The notes: a model not told the origin generated them from the letters alone. DNA of 64,000 nucleotides from Paraburkholderia unamae (GCF_003268775.1 NZ_QLSU01000020.1:95489-159488); one strand, 5' to 3'; counted from the stretch's first letter, positions 17,349-25,343 are shown. Numbers and translations: made by a program.

Positions 17349-17367
17349 TGTAACCATGATAATTACA
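17349..17367. promoter_or_regulatory. Rrf2-type operator upstream of the regulator gene
   Basis: TGTAACCA-TGATAA-TTACA, an inverted repeat with 5-bp perfect arms (TGTAA/TTACA), 45 bp upstream of the Rrf2 start. It has the same total length and end sequences as the perfect palindrome in front of the oxidoreductase. Confidence 0.6.
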
Positions 17368-17423
17368 TTAATCCGTAGCGTCAACCCATCGGGCCTGGAC
17401 ACGCGCCGCGCCCCGGCACGGCC

Positions 17424-17888
17424 TTACTTTGAAGCATCCGAAGCCGGCGCCGATGCGGCCGCCGCCGCGTTGCTCGCCCAACGCTGCAACGAATGCCCGG
17501 CGCTCGTGAGGCCCGTACCGGTGGCCGCGGCGGCCTGCCCGAGCAAGGCCTGCGCCGTGCTCGCGGCGCCGTGCAGTTGCCCCTGGGCCGCGGAAGCCAG
17601 TTCGGCCGTGGACGCGCTCGCCGCCTGGCCCTGCGAGGCGGCCGAATCGAGCTTCTGCTGCGCCGCACCGAGTTGCTGGTTCACGAAGCTCGCCGCCTTG
17701 TCGAGCGTTTGCGCGGCCTGGCTCGCAGCCTGGTTCGCGACGGCCTGCGTGGCCTGCTTCACGGCGTCGGCGGACTGCTTGCCGAGGTCGGGTGCGGAAG
17801 CGTCCTGCTTGTTGCAGCCGGCCGTGAGCGCCACGCACACGAGAAGCGGCGCGAAACCCAGCCTTGTCGTCGATACCTTCAAAAACAT
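17424..17888 (-). CDS. Small lipoprotein with Ala/Gln-rich helix
   Basis: A 154-residue predicted lipoprotein. The signal peptide ends in the lipobox LTAGC, so the mature protein is anchored at Cys about residue 24. The remainder is a long Ala/Gln/Ser helical stretch (repeated AxQ...AxxQ spacing such as KQATQAVANQAASQAAQTL), suggestive of a coiled coil. ATG 17888 has AGG seven bases before it; ATG 17894 is two codons upstream and overlaps the stop of the GNAT gene as ATGA, so the two genes are translationally coupled either way. No known function. Confidence 0.7.
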   Translation of the reverse strand: MFLKVSTTRLGFAPLLVCVALTAGCNKQDASAPDLGKQSADAVKQATQAVANQAASQAAQTLDKAASFVNQQLGAAQQKLDSAASQGQAASASTAELASAAQGQLHGAASTAQALLGQAAAATGTGLTSAGHSLQRWASNAAAAASAPASDASK

Positions 17889-17890
17889 GG

Positions 17891-18427
17891 TCATCCTGAG
17901 AAGTTCACCGCATGGAGCGGCTTGCATAGGTGAAAACGCGGCAATGATACGCCGTCGCGCCAAACCCATTCTGACGAAATCAGCGAAAACCCCGCGCGCT
18001 CGAAAACGGGCCGCGACAACGCGCTCGCATCCACGCTCAACACGCTCGCCCGCGACTCGCGCGCGAACGCTTCGAGCCGCGCCACCAGCGCCGTGGCGAG
18101 CCCGCGGCGCGACCAGGCCGGCGCCACATACAGCATCTCCACGTGATCGCGCGGAAAGAGCTGGCCGAACGCCACGGCAGCGCCGTCGCAGTGTGCGACC
18201 AGTGTCACGCCGCGCGCCAGTCGCGCCTCGAAACCGGCGAGATCGTCGGCGGCCGCGGCCCAGACCGCACGCTGCGCCGCGTCATAGTGCGAAGCCGCCA
18301 GCGTGGAGACGGACGCGCGAAACAAGGCGGCCAGCGCAGGCGCGTCGCGCCCCGCCGCATAGCGGCGCCAGTCGATGGAAACCGGCGCGCGACCGCTGCC
18401 GGAATGCGTTGCAAAATCGTCAAACAT
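17891..18427 (-). CDS. GNAT-family N-acetyltransferase
   Basis: A 178-residue protein from ATG 18427 (MFDDFATHSG). The acetyl-CoA-binding region is seen as VEMLYVAPAWSRRGLATALVARLE (motif A, RRGLA for the Q/RxxGxG/A loop) followed by SVDASALSRPVFERAGF (motif B). Beginning WRRYAAGRDAPALAALFRAS it resembles the YafP/ElaA-like branch of small-molecule or peptide acetyltransferases. Divergent from the DJ-1 gene (58 bp) and coupled to the lipoprotein gene. Target unknown. Confidence 0.8.
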   Translation of the reverse strand: MFDDFATHSGSGRAPVSIDWRRYAAGRDAPALAALFRASVSTLAASHYDAAQRAVWAAAADDLAGFEARLARGVTLVAHCDGAAVAFGQLFPRDHVEMLYVAPAWSRRGLATALVARLEAFARESRASVLSVDASALSRPVFERAGFSLISSEWVWRDGVSLPRFHLCKPLHAVNFSG

Positions 18428-18485
18428 GTTGAGGTAGACTCCGTGAGCGCACGATCTGTTCCACCGTCCCCTCTGGAGATCAACG

Positions 18486-19067
18486 ATGGCCGTCAAGAAG
18501 ATCCTGTTTCTCACCGGCGACTTTGCCGAAGACTACGAAACGATGGTGCCTTTCCAGGCGTTGCAGGCCGTCGGCCATCGCGTCGACGCCGTGTGTCCCG
18601 GCAAAAAGGCCGGCGAGCGTGTGAAGACCGCCATCCACGACTTCGAGGGCGACCAGACCTACACGGAAAAACCGGGCCATCAGTTCACGCTCAACGCGAC
18701 CTTCGACGAGATCGACGCCGCCGGCTACGACGCGCTGGCCATCGCGGGCGGCCGCGCGCCGGAATACCTGCGCCTGAATCCGAAGGTCATCGAGCTGGTG
18801 CGCTATTTCGCCCAGGCGAACAAGCCCATCGCGGCAATTTGTCATGCTGCGCAACTACTCGCCGCCGCCGAGGTGATCCGCGGCAAGCGCATCTCGGCCT
18901 ACCCGGCCTGCGCGCCCGAAGTGCGACTCGCGGGCGGCGAATACGCCGACATCGCCATCGACAGCGCCGTGACCGACGCGCCCTTCGTGACCGCGCCGGC
19001 GTGGCCCGCCCACCCCGAATGGCTGCGCCAGTTCCTCGCGCTGCTCGGCACGCGCATCGAGCCGTAA
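18486..19067 (+). CDS. DJ-1/PfpI-family protein
   Basis: A 193-residue flavodoxin-like protein. C119 in AAICHAAQLL is the nucleophile-elbow cysteine and E15 in GDFAEDYE is the partner glutamate that lowers its pKa; a His follows the Cys directly. This is the PfpI/YhbO-type arrangement, whose members have been reported as glyoxalase/deglycase or stress chaperones. ATG 18486 is preceded by GGAG. Divergent from the GNAT gene; 150 bp downstream lies a small membrane-protein gene that carries a terminator hairpin near its start. Confidence 0.85.
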   Translation: MAVKKILFLTGDFAEDYETMVPFQALQAVGHRVDAVCPGKKAGERVKTAIHDFEGDQTYTEKPGHQFTLNATFDEIDAAGYDALAIAGGRAPEYLRLNPKVIELVRYFAQANKPIAAICHAAQLLAAAEVIRGKRISAYPACAPEVRLAGGEYADIAIDSAVTDAPFVTAPAWPAHPEWLRQFLALLGTRIEP

Positions 19068-19216
19068 GCACCCGATCGTCGACTCGCTCATCGCTCGCCG
19101 TGCGCACCGGTCCTGCACACGACATGGTGCGAGCCGACTTGCGATTCGGACTGGTCTGATTTCACCGCACGCCGCCACTGGCCAGAATGAGCGCCAGTTA
19201 TTCGGAGTGCGAGTCG

Positions 19217-19546
19217 ATGAATCTAACAGACTGGTTAGTGATACTCGCGATCGCCCTGGCGGCGATCGCTTTTTTTTGTTCGCGTAACGGGCGCAAGGGC
19301 AGCTTGACCGACCGCGCGCGCCACGCGCATGGCACGCGTCTGCTCGTGCAGGCCACGCTGGCCTTGTGGGCGGCCCTGCTCGTGCTCGAGCGCTGCTTCG
19401 CCGGGTCCGTCAGCGTGCCGTTCGGGCTCGGCGCGAGTCCTCGCGTCGCGCTGGCCGTGGCGCTCGCGCTCGCAGCCGTGGGCGGCATCTGGTCGTTTCG
19501 CGCAAGCCGCCTGCTCAAGGCGCGCCGTATCTTCGGCGCCTGCTGA
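19217..19546 (+). CDS. Small membrane protein (two to three helices)
   Basis: From ATG 19217 (MNLTDWLVILAIALAAIAFF) the frame encodes 109 residues with an N-terminal transmembrane helix, a basic loop (SRNGRKGSLTDRARHAHG) and two further hydrophobic segments, ending RLLKARRIFGAC. I do not recognise the family. The unusual point is that codons 11-21 of this gene form a perfect intrinsic terminator, so either expression is attenuated or the true start is lower. It is convergent with the histidine kinase gene. Confidence 0.5.
   Translation: MNLTDWLVILAIALAAIAFFCSRNGRKGSLTDRARHAHGTRLLVQATLALWAALLVLERCFAGSVSVPFGLGASPRVALAVALALAAVGGIWSFRASRLLKARRIFGAC
19247..19277 (+). terminator. Intrinsic terminator within the start of the small membrane-protein gene
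   Basis: Stem GCGATCGCC / GGCGATCGC (nine perfect pairs), loop CTGGC, followed at once by eight T residues. It lies 180 bp after the DJ-1 stop and 30 bp inside the following reading frame. By structure it is as strong as the terminators at 24987 and 34621. Confidence 0.75.
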
Positions 19547-19574
19547 GCGCACGGCTATATCACATGCAATATGA

Positions 19575-21359
19575 CTAGGCGCCCGCGGGCGGGCGCAAAA
19601 CCGTTCCCGCTTCCGTGCCTGGCTGCGTGCCCGCCTGCGAACGCGTCTCGGTTCGCTCGCCGGCTTTCGCATTCGCACCGCCGGCGCCGTCTGCGGCGGT
19701 GCTGCTCGCCTCCCGCTCCGCGCGTTCGAGCGCGCTGATGATCTGCTCGGCGTCGCCGGGCGCCGGCGGCGCGACCGCCAGCGCGTCGGGCAACGACAGA
19801 TAGAACGTCGTCCCCTCGCCTTCCACCGACTCCACCCAGACGCGCCCACCGTGCCGCTCGACCACGCGCCGCACGAGCGCGAGCCCGATGCCCTCGCCCG
19901 GCGCGACATTGCCGTGCATGCGCGCGAACGCCTGAAAGAGGCGCGGCAGCCCCACTTCGGGAATACCGAGTCCGTTGTCGCGCACATAGAAAATCTGGAG
20001 CGACTCGACACCCGGCGGCGCGCTCGCCGTGCCGATCTCCACGCGCCCTTCACGCTCCGGATCGAGATAGTTGAGCGCGTTGCCGATCAGGTTCGCAAAC
20101 ACCTGTTCGAGCGCCGTCGGATCGCCCCAGACATCGGGCAGCACCTGCACGCTCACCTGCGCGCCGCGCGCGCGAATCGAAGCGTGCATGGCGTCGACTA
20201 CGCGCTGCACGAGCTCGCGCACGCCCACGCGCTGGCGCCGGTACTCCACGCGGCCCACGCGCGCGAGGCGCAACAGCGCGTCGATGATGTGGGACGCGCG
20301 CAGCACGGCCGTCTGGAGATAACGCAGCGCCTCGCCAATGTCCTCGTTGATGGTTCGCTCGATGCGCTCGCGCACCTCGGGCGCCAGCGAGGACTTCGCC
20401 ACGCGCTCGCGCAAGTCGTTGCACGCGTGATCGAGTTCGCGCGAAAAACCCTGGAGGTTCACGAGTGGCGCGCGCAGATCGTGCGACACGCCGTGGATGA
20501 ACATCTCGTTTTCCTGCGTCTGCTGGCGCAGGTTTTCGTTGATGCGCGCGAGCTGGTCGGCACGCCGCGCGAGGTCGGCCTGAAAACCGAGACGCAGGCG
20601 TTCGGCCTCGATCAGCCGCTGGCTGATCTGATGGAGCGTGAGGTCGAGTTCGGCGATTTCGTCGTTGCCTGCCGTGAGCGGCGCGAGCGGCTCGTTCGCG
20701 GCGAGCCGGTTCGCGTTGTCGGTGAGCGCGTCGAGCCGCCCGCGCACGCCGCGCGTGAACAGCCACACGGCCAGCGCCACCAGCACGATCGACCCGATCA
20801 CGGCCGCCATCACGAGCGTTTGCTGCTGGGCGCGCGCCGCCTCGGCGGCGCTCACGCGCATCACGTCGAGGCGGCGCTCCTCGGTCTGGAACGAGACAAT
20901 CTGCGCGCGCACGCGGTCAAGCACGTCGGCGCCCGTGAGCGCACGAAAGCGCTCGGCCAGGTCGGCGCGACGTCCCGAGCGCAGCAGGTCCTGCATGCGG
21001 TCCGACCACTGGCGATAGTTCTGCACCGCCTGGCGGATCTGCACCGCGCGCTCGACCTGGGACGGATTATCGGAGACGAGATCCACGAGCCGGTCGATGC
21101 GGCGATCCACGTCCATCCACAACGAAACGGGCGTCACATAACGCGTGTCGTCGGCCGCCACCGCGCCACGCAGTTGCACCGACTCCACCAGCACCGGTTC
21201 GAGTACGCGCGACGCCTGGGCCAGCACGGACTGGCTGTGCTGGCCCCAGCGCTCGGCAGCCTCGGCGTCGGCCTCGGTCTTCACGATGGCCGACAGCAGG
21301 ATCAGTTCGAATACGGCGGGAATCGCGATCAGCAGAAGCCCTTTTGTCGTGAGACGCAT
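19575..21359 (-). CDS. CHASE3-HAMP sensor histidine kinase, orphan
   Basis: A 594-residue membrane kinase: transmembrane helix (about 7-25), CHASE3-like helical sensor (about 30-185), second helix (about 188-208), HAMP (about 210-262), a coiled-coil linker, H-box IHGVSHDLRAPL with H293 as phosphoacceptor, N-box QVFANLIGNALNY, G1 RDNGLGIP, F/G2 GEGIGLALVRRVVERHGG, and a Pro/Ala-rich C-terminal tail. Layout resembles bacteriophytochrome-like/CHASE3 kinases that autophosphorylate and pass phosphate to a separate receiver. No response regulator is adjacent, so the partner is unknown. Transcribed divergently from amtB with a long intergenic region. Confidence 0.88.
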   Translation of the reverse strand: MRLTTKGLLLIAIPAVFELILLSAIVKTEADAEAAERWGQHSQSVLAQASRVLEPVLVESVQLRGAVAADDTRYVTPVSLWMDVDRRIDRLVDLVSDNPSQVERAVQIRQAVQNYRQWSDRMQDLLRSGRRADLAERFRALTGADVLDRVRAQIVSFQTEERRLDVMRVSAAEAARAQQQTLVMAAVIGSIVLVALAVWLFTRGVRGRLDALTDNANRLAANEPLAPLTAGNDEIAELDLTLHQISQRLIEAERLRLGFQADLARRADQLARINENLRQQTQENEMFIHGVSHDLRAPLVNLQGFSRELDHACNDLRERVAKSSLAPEVRERIERTINEDIGEALRYLQTAVLRASHIIDALLRLARVGRVEYRRQRVGVRELVQRVVDAMHASIRARGAQVSVQVLPDVWGDPTALEQVFANLIGNALNYLDPEREGRVEIGTASAPPGVESLQIFYVRDNGLGIPEVGLPRLFQAFARMHGNVAPGEGIGLALVRRVVERHGGRVWVESVEGEGTTFYLSLPDALAVAPPAPGDAEQIISALERAEREASSTAADGAGGANAKAGERTETRSQAGTQPGTEAGTVLRPPAGA

Positions 21360-21826
21360 TGCTTGGCGGGTTCGGGGCGACCGGACGCGCGTGAGGTGGC
21401 GATGCGGCCATTATGTCGGCGTTTGCGCCCTATGTGTGCCCTGCTGCGGCTCGACCGGGCAGGCGGCGGCATGGTGTGGAATTCGCACAACGCGAGGGTC
21501 CGCGCCACGCCACGCGCTCGCCCCCAGGAAAGTTTTCGAATAGCCGACAACACCTTGATAAAGAAAGGAAATTCGAATTTATCGCCCTATTCTGGCGCGC
21601 CATTTCCCCACCTTTGCGCGCACGCCCAGAAAGAGTGCCGCGCCGTGGTGCATGTGAGACGTGGCCGAGCACCAGATTTGCAGACCTCGCACGGCACTTT
21701 TTCCCGCTTCGGTGCACGTCCGCACCGGCTTAACGCGTTTTCTTACGCTCGTTCACCAGTTTGGCGCTCAAGCTGGCCCGCATCTTGCTGACTATGCGCC
21801 CATTTTGGGCAAACTGGGCAAGCCAG
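21360..21826. other. Divergent intergenic region, kinase / ammonium transporter
   Basis: 467 bp without a convincing gene. It is AT-richer than its surroundings around 21530-21600 and holds a perfect 12-bp palindrome AAATTCGAATTT at 21569-21580. I found no sigma-54 (GG-N10-GC) promoter of good quality in front of the transporter, which is where nitrogen control would be expected. Confidence 0.5.
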
Positions 21827-23029
21827 ATGGACAATCTCAAGACCGGCACCGACACGCTGTTTCTGCTGCTCGGCGCAGCCATGGTGCTCGCCATGCACGC
21901 GGGGTTCGCGTTTCTCGAACTCGGCACCGTGCGCAAGAAGAACCAGGTCAACGCGCTCGTGAAGATCCTCGTCGATTTTTCGATTTCGACGATCGCGTAC
22001 TTCTTCATCGGCTATACGCTCGCCTACGGCGTGCAGTTCTTCTCGCACGCCGACGTGCTCGCCGAGCACAACGGCTACTCGCTCGTGCGCTTCTTCTTCC
22101 TGCTCACCTTCGCGGCGGCCATTCCGGCCATCGTGTCGGGCGGGATTGCGGAGCGCTCGAAATTCAATCCGCAACTGTTCGCAACCTTCGTGATCGTCGG
22201 TTTCATCTACCCGTTTTTCGAGGGCATGGTATGGAACAACCGCCTCGGTTTCGAAGATGCGATGACGCACGTGTTCGGCGTACCGTTCCATGACTTCGCG
22301 GGCTCCGTGGTCGTGCACGCGTTCGGCGGCTGGATCGCATTGCCGGCCGTGCTGCTGCTCGGACCGCGCCACGGCCGCTATACGCGCGACGGCCGCATTG
22401 CCGCGCATCCCCCCTCGAACATCCCGTTTCTCGCACTGGGCGCGTGGGTGCTCGCGGTGGGCTGGTTCGGCTTTAACGTGATGAGCGCGCAGACCATCGA
22501 CAAGATCAGCGGCCTCGTCGCCGTCAACTCGCTCATGGCGATGGTGGGCGGCACGCTCGCGGCCTGGTTCGCGGGCCGCAACGACCCGGGCTTCACCTAC
22601 AACGGGCCGCTCGCGGGGCTCGTGGCCGTGTGCGCGGGATCAGACATCATGCATCCGCTCGGCGCACTCGTGACGGGGGCGGTCGCCGGCGCACTGTTCG
22701 TCTATATGTTCACCTGCGTGCAGAACCGCTGGCGCATCGACGACGTGCTCGGCGTGTGGCCGCTGCACGGACTGTGCGGCGCATGGGGCGGGATTGCGGC
22801 CGGCATTTTCGGCCAGCACTGGCTGGGCGGGATCGGCGGCGTGTCGCTCGGCGCGCAGATCGTCGGCACGCTCGCGGGCATCGTGATCGCCTTCCTCGGC
22901 GGCCTGCTGGTGTACGGCCTGCTGCGCAAGTTCGTGGGCTTGCGCATCGATCGGGAGCAGGAGTTCAACGGCACCGATCTGTCGATCCACAAGATCACGG
23001 CCACGCCCGAGCGCGAAACGGTCTCCTGA
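21827..23029 (+). CDS. amtB: Ammonium transporter (Amt family)
   Basis: A 400-residue, 11-helix channel from ATG 21827 (MDNLKTGTDTLFLLLGA); ATG 21794 would add 11 residues and cannot be excluded. Family signatures: AFLELGTVRKKNQVN, D156 in HDFAGS, and the pore twin histidines H164 (VVVHAFGGW) and H276 (DIMHPLGAL). Ends RIDREQEFNGTDLSIHKITATPE, typical of the cytoplasmic tail that contacts the PII protein. It lets NH3/NH4+ into the cell. Usually glnK precedes amtB; here no glnK is next to it, and the gene is divergent from a histidine kinase. Convergent with the SDR gene. Confidence 0.92.
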   Translation: MDNLKTGTDTLFLLLGAAMVLAMHAGFAFLELGTVRKKNQVNALVKILVDFSISTIAYFFIGYTLAYGVQFFSHADVLAEHNGYSLVRFFFLLTFAAAIPAIVSGGIAERSKFNPQLFATFVIVGFIYPFFEGMVWNNRLGFEDAMTHVFGVPFHDFAGSVVVHAFGGWIALPAVLLLGPRHGRYTRDGRIAAHPPSNIPFLALGAWVLAVGWFGFNVMSAQTIDKISGLVAVNSLMAMVGGTLAAWFAGRNDPGFTYNGPLAGLVAVCAGSDIMHPLGALVTGAVAGALFVYMFTCVQNRWRIDDVLGVWPLHGLCGAWGGIAAGIFGQHWLGGIGGVSLGAQIVGTLAGIVIAFLGGLLVYGLLRKFVGLRIDREQEFNGTDLSIHKITATPERETVS

Positions 23030-23040
23030 CGCTGTACCCA

Positions 23041-23065
23041 CGCGGGCGGCGCCCTGCCGCCCGCG
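23041..23065. terminator. GC hairpin between convergent amtB and SDR genes
   Basis: Perfect 10-bp stem (CGCGGGCGGC / GCCGCCCGCG) with a 5-base loop in the 57-bp gap between the two convergent stops; no T-tract on either side. Confidence 0.4.
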
Positions 23066-23086
23066 CTGCCCGACATCAGCGGCCCA

Positions 23087-23836
23087 TCAAAGCTGGCCCA
23101 TTCCGCCGGCAACGATCACTTCGGTGCCGATCATGAAAGCCGACTCCGCCGCGCTCAGATGCAGCACCGTCGAGGCGATTTCCTCCACGGTCGCGAAGCG
23201 CTTGAGCGGCACCAGCGCGCGGATCGATTCCTCGGCCGCCGCAAGCGCGGCGGCATCCATGCCGAACTTGTTGTAGAGCGGCGTCTTCACGGGCCCGGGG
23301 CTCACCACGTTCACGCGAATGCCGCGCGGCAGCAGTTCGGCCGAGAGCGTCTTGGCGAACGAAATCAGCGCGGCCTTGCTCGCCGCGTAGACCGACGACG
23401 TCGGCATGCCGATATGCGCGTTGATCGAGCCGTTGAGCACGATGGCCGCGCCATCGTTGAGCACCGGCAGGAGCGCCTGAATCTGGAAGTACGCGCCCTT
23501 CACGTTGGTGTCGAAGGTGACGTCCCAGAGCGCTTCGTCCACTTGCTCGAACGGCGCGAGCTTCGCCACGCCTGCGTTGATGAATACGGCGTCGAGGCGC
23601 AGGCCCGCGTCGCGCACGGCGGCGGCCAGTTCGCGCGCGCCGGTGATCGAGGCGGCGTCGTTGCGCCAGGCGTGCGAGTTCGGGCCGAGTGCTGCGCGCG
23701 CGGCTTCGAGCCCGGCTTCGTCGCGGCCGGTGACGATGACATGCGCGCCTTCGGCCGCATAGGCTTGTGCGGCCGCGAGGCCAATGCCGCTGGTGCCGCC
23801 GGTGACGAGGACAGTTTTGTTTGCAAAGCGGTTCAT
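23087..23836 (-). CDS. Classical short-chain dehydrogenase/reductase
   Basis: A 249-residue SDR from ATG 23836 (AAGGAG seven bases upstream). Cofactor motif TGGTSGIG (12-19), R38 of GRD suggests NADP(H) preference, INAG (86-89), catalytic S137, Y150 and K154 (YAASK), and SPGPVKTPLYNK after the active site. Oxidises or reduces an unidentified alcohol/ketone. Preceded on the same strand by a LysR regulator with 123 bp between them; the short distance and the lack of a divergent partner suggest co-transcription or a common regulatory relation. Confidence 0.85.
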   Translation of the reverse strand: MNRFANKTVLVTGGTSGIGLAAAQAYAAEGAHVIVTGRDEAGLEAARAALGPNSHAWRNDAASITGARELAAAVRDAGLRLDAVFINAGVAKLAPFEQVDEALWDVTFDTNVKGAYFQIQALLPVLNDGAAIVLNGSINAHIGMPTSSVYAASKAALISFAKTLSAELLPRGIRVNVVSPGPVKTPLYNKFGMDAAALAAAEESIRALVPLKRFATVEEIASTVLHLSAAESAFMIGTEVIVAGGMGQL

Positions 23837-23959
23837 GACGTTTCTCCTTGAAGGGGTGGGTCCGAACTGCGACCGTGACGCTATGGTGCCGCGAGCAGCT
23901 TCGTCTGCCGTGCGATGACCCTGGCGCAAACGTTCGAAGGCATCGAACGTCGTGGCGCG

Positions 23960-24889
23960 TCAGCCTGTGACCGCGATGCCTTCCACAAGACGTTTCGCCA
24001 GCCGCGGTTCGCGCAGCCGGTCGAGCCACCATTGCTGCGCCCGCCCCGGCTGTTCCCCGCGCCACGCCACGTAAAGCACGTTGGGCTCGCGCGCGGCCAC
24101 CGTGGGCTTCTCGACCAGTTCGCCGCGCTCGATCAGCTTCGCGGCGCGCAGGCGCGGCACCCAGCCCACACCCAGGCCGTCTCGCTGCGCGAGGATCTTG
24201 GCGCGCATCGACGGCACCGCCAGCACGTCTTGACCGCCCAGCAGCCCGTAGGCTCGCCCCGGCGTGAGACGCGCCGAGTCGCCCACCGCCACGCCACGCT
24301 CGGCAAGCATACGCTCGCGCGAGAGCGGCGCATTTTCGCGCGCAAGCCGGTGGCGCGGCGACACCGCGAATACCCACTCCATCACGCCCAGCTCGAACCA
24401 GTGAAGGCCGTCGATCGCGGGCGGCTCGTTGGTCGCACCGATGATCAGATCGGCGCGACCGTCGCGCAGCGCCTCCCACGTGCCCGAGAGCACCTCGTGC
24501 GTGAAGCGCAGCCGGACGCCGGACTGCAAGGCGTCGAAGTCGCGAATCAAGGGCATCAGCAGTTCGAATTCGAGAATCTCGTCGGTGACGATCCACAGGC
24601 GGTCTTCCCACCCGTTCGCGATCTGCCGCACGCGCTGCGTCATGCGTGCGACGTCCTGCATCAGACGTCCCGCTTCCTCGGCAAGCAGATGCCCGGCCGG
24701 CGTGAGTTGCAGGCGATAGCGCCGACGGTCGAAGAGCAGCGCGTCGAAGCGCGCTTCGAGTTGCCGTGCGGCGTGCGACACCGTGGAAGGCGCCTTGTTC
24801 AGGCGCACGGCGGCGCGCGTGAGGCTACCGGTTTCGCGAATCGCATCGAGCAAGGCGAGTTCGTCTTCGGAAAGCATGTGCCACTCCAT
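23960..24889 (-). CDS. LysR-family transcriptional regulator
   Basis: A 309-residue protein from ATG 24889 (MEWHMLSEDELALLDAIRETGS); ATG 24877 is a possible alternative. N-terminal helix-turn-helix SLTRAAVRLNKAPSTVSHAARQLEARFDALLFDR (about 22-55), then the periplasmic-binding-protein-like effector domain. Unlike most LysR genes it is not divergent from its probable target but lies upstream of the SDR gene on the same strand. Its 5' side carries a strong terminator hairpin 98 bp before the start and further structured sequence, so a leader-based control is possible. Confidence 0.85.
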   Translation of the reverse strand: MEWHMLSEDELALLDAIRETGSLTRAAVRLNKAPSTVSHAARQLEARFDALLFDRRRYRLQLTPAGHLLAEEAGRLMQDVARMTQRVRQIANGWEDRLWIVTDEILEFELLMPLIRDFDALQSGVRLRFTHEVLSGTWEALRDGRADLIIGATNEPPAIDGLHWFELGVMEWVFAVSPRHRLARENAPLSRERMLAERGVAVGDSARLTPGRAYGLLGGQDVLAVPSMRAKILAQRDGLGVGWVPRLRAAKLIERGELVEKPTVAAREPNVLYVAWRGEQPGRAQQWWLDRLREPRLAKRLVEGIAVTG

Positions 24890-24986
24890 CGAACGGGTAT
24901 GGTGCGATGGTACGGCAGTTGCGAAGACTGGAGCGTTCGAAGCGCGAGCGTGGCGAAAGCCACCGACGCTGTGTGAAAAAGCAGGC

Positions 24987-25016
24987 AAAAAAAAGCGCCA
25001 CGCTTGCACGTGGCGC
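24987..25016 (-). terminator. Intrinsic terminator upstream of the LysR gene
   Basis: On the minus strand: stem GCGCCACG / CGTGGCGC, loop TGCAAG, followed by eight T residues. No coding gene ends before it on this strand, so it must stop either a noncoding RNA or the leader of the LysR transcript. Confidence 0.75.
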
Positions 25017-25208
25017 CTTGAAAAGTTCTAGCCATTCCGAGGGCCGTGCTAGAACCTGAGAGACGATATTCGGCTGGCGAGCGCCGCACTGCCGGGAGCA
25101 TTACCGGGGAAACCACCGGAAAAATATGCGTAATGCATAGTTCCGGGCATATTAAAACCCCGCAAGTTATACGGGGTTAAGCGGCGTTTCAGCACTTTAC
25201 CGAAATGA
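24987..25208 (-). ncRNA. Candidate structured small RNA or attenuator leader
   Basis: Between the LysR gene and the second IclR gene the minus strand has, in order: a promoter-like pair (25215-25243), a hairpin AACCCCG / CGGGGTT (25156-25178), a CCGG hairpin (about 25103-25118), a hairpin with 8-bp arms GTTCTAGC / GCTAGAAC (25025-25055), and the terminator at 24987-25016. The predicted transcript is about 220 nt with no credible reading frame. I could not match it to a known RNA family. It could be a stand-alone sRNA or a transcription-attenuation leader of the LysR/SDR genes, whose first start is 98 bp below the terminator. Evidence is structural only. Confidence 0.45.
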
Positions 25209-25214
25209 GATTCC

Positions 25215-25243
25215 ATTTTTTACCTGCATGCTGACTAAGTCAA
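25215..25243 (-). promoter_or_regulatory. Candidate sigma-70 promoter of the structured RNA
   Basis: On the minus strand TTGACT (25238-25243) is separated by 17 bp from AAAAAT (25215-25220). The -35 box matches five of six consensus bases and the -10 four of six. The predicted start point is near 25208. Confidence 0.4.
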
Positions 25244-25327
25244 GCAAAATCTCGCCAAAATACGCGAATCATCAAGCATCTCGCATCCATTACAATCGCT
25301 TGCCGATATGTGCCCCAATTTTGGGAA

Positions 25328-25343
25328 TGTGATATCGATCACA
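25328..25343. promoter_or_regulatory. CRP/FNR-like palindrome
   Basis: TGTGA-TATCGA-TCACA, a perfect match to the TGTGA-N6-TCACA core of CRP operators, 120 bp upstream of the IclR start. A second palindrome CCCAA-TT-TTGGG lies directly before it (about 25314-25325). Could control the IclR gene or the minus-strand RNA. Confidence 0.5.

Noticed and set aside
21360..21826. Sigma-54 promoter for amtB
   Set aside because: No GG-N10-GC element with good flanking bases was found in the intergenic region.
24987..25208. Resemblance of the structured RNA to a glycine riboswitch or to 6S RNA
   Set aside because: The minus strand contains CTCTCAGG preceded by GCCGAA, as in glycine aptamers, and the plus strand has CCTGAGAGACGATATT, slightly like 6S RNA. 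The required GGAGAG 5' element, the full aptamer core, and the long terminal helix of 6S RNA are absent, so neither name is justified.
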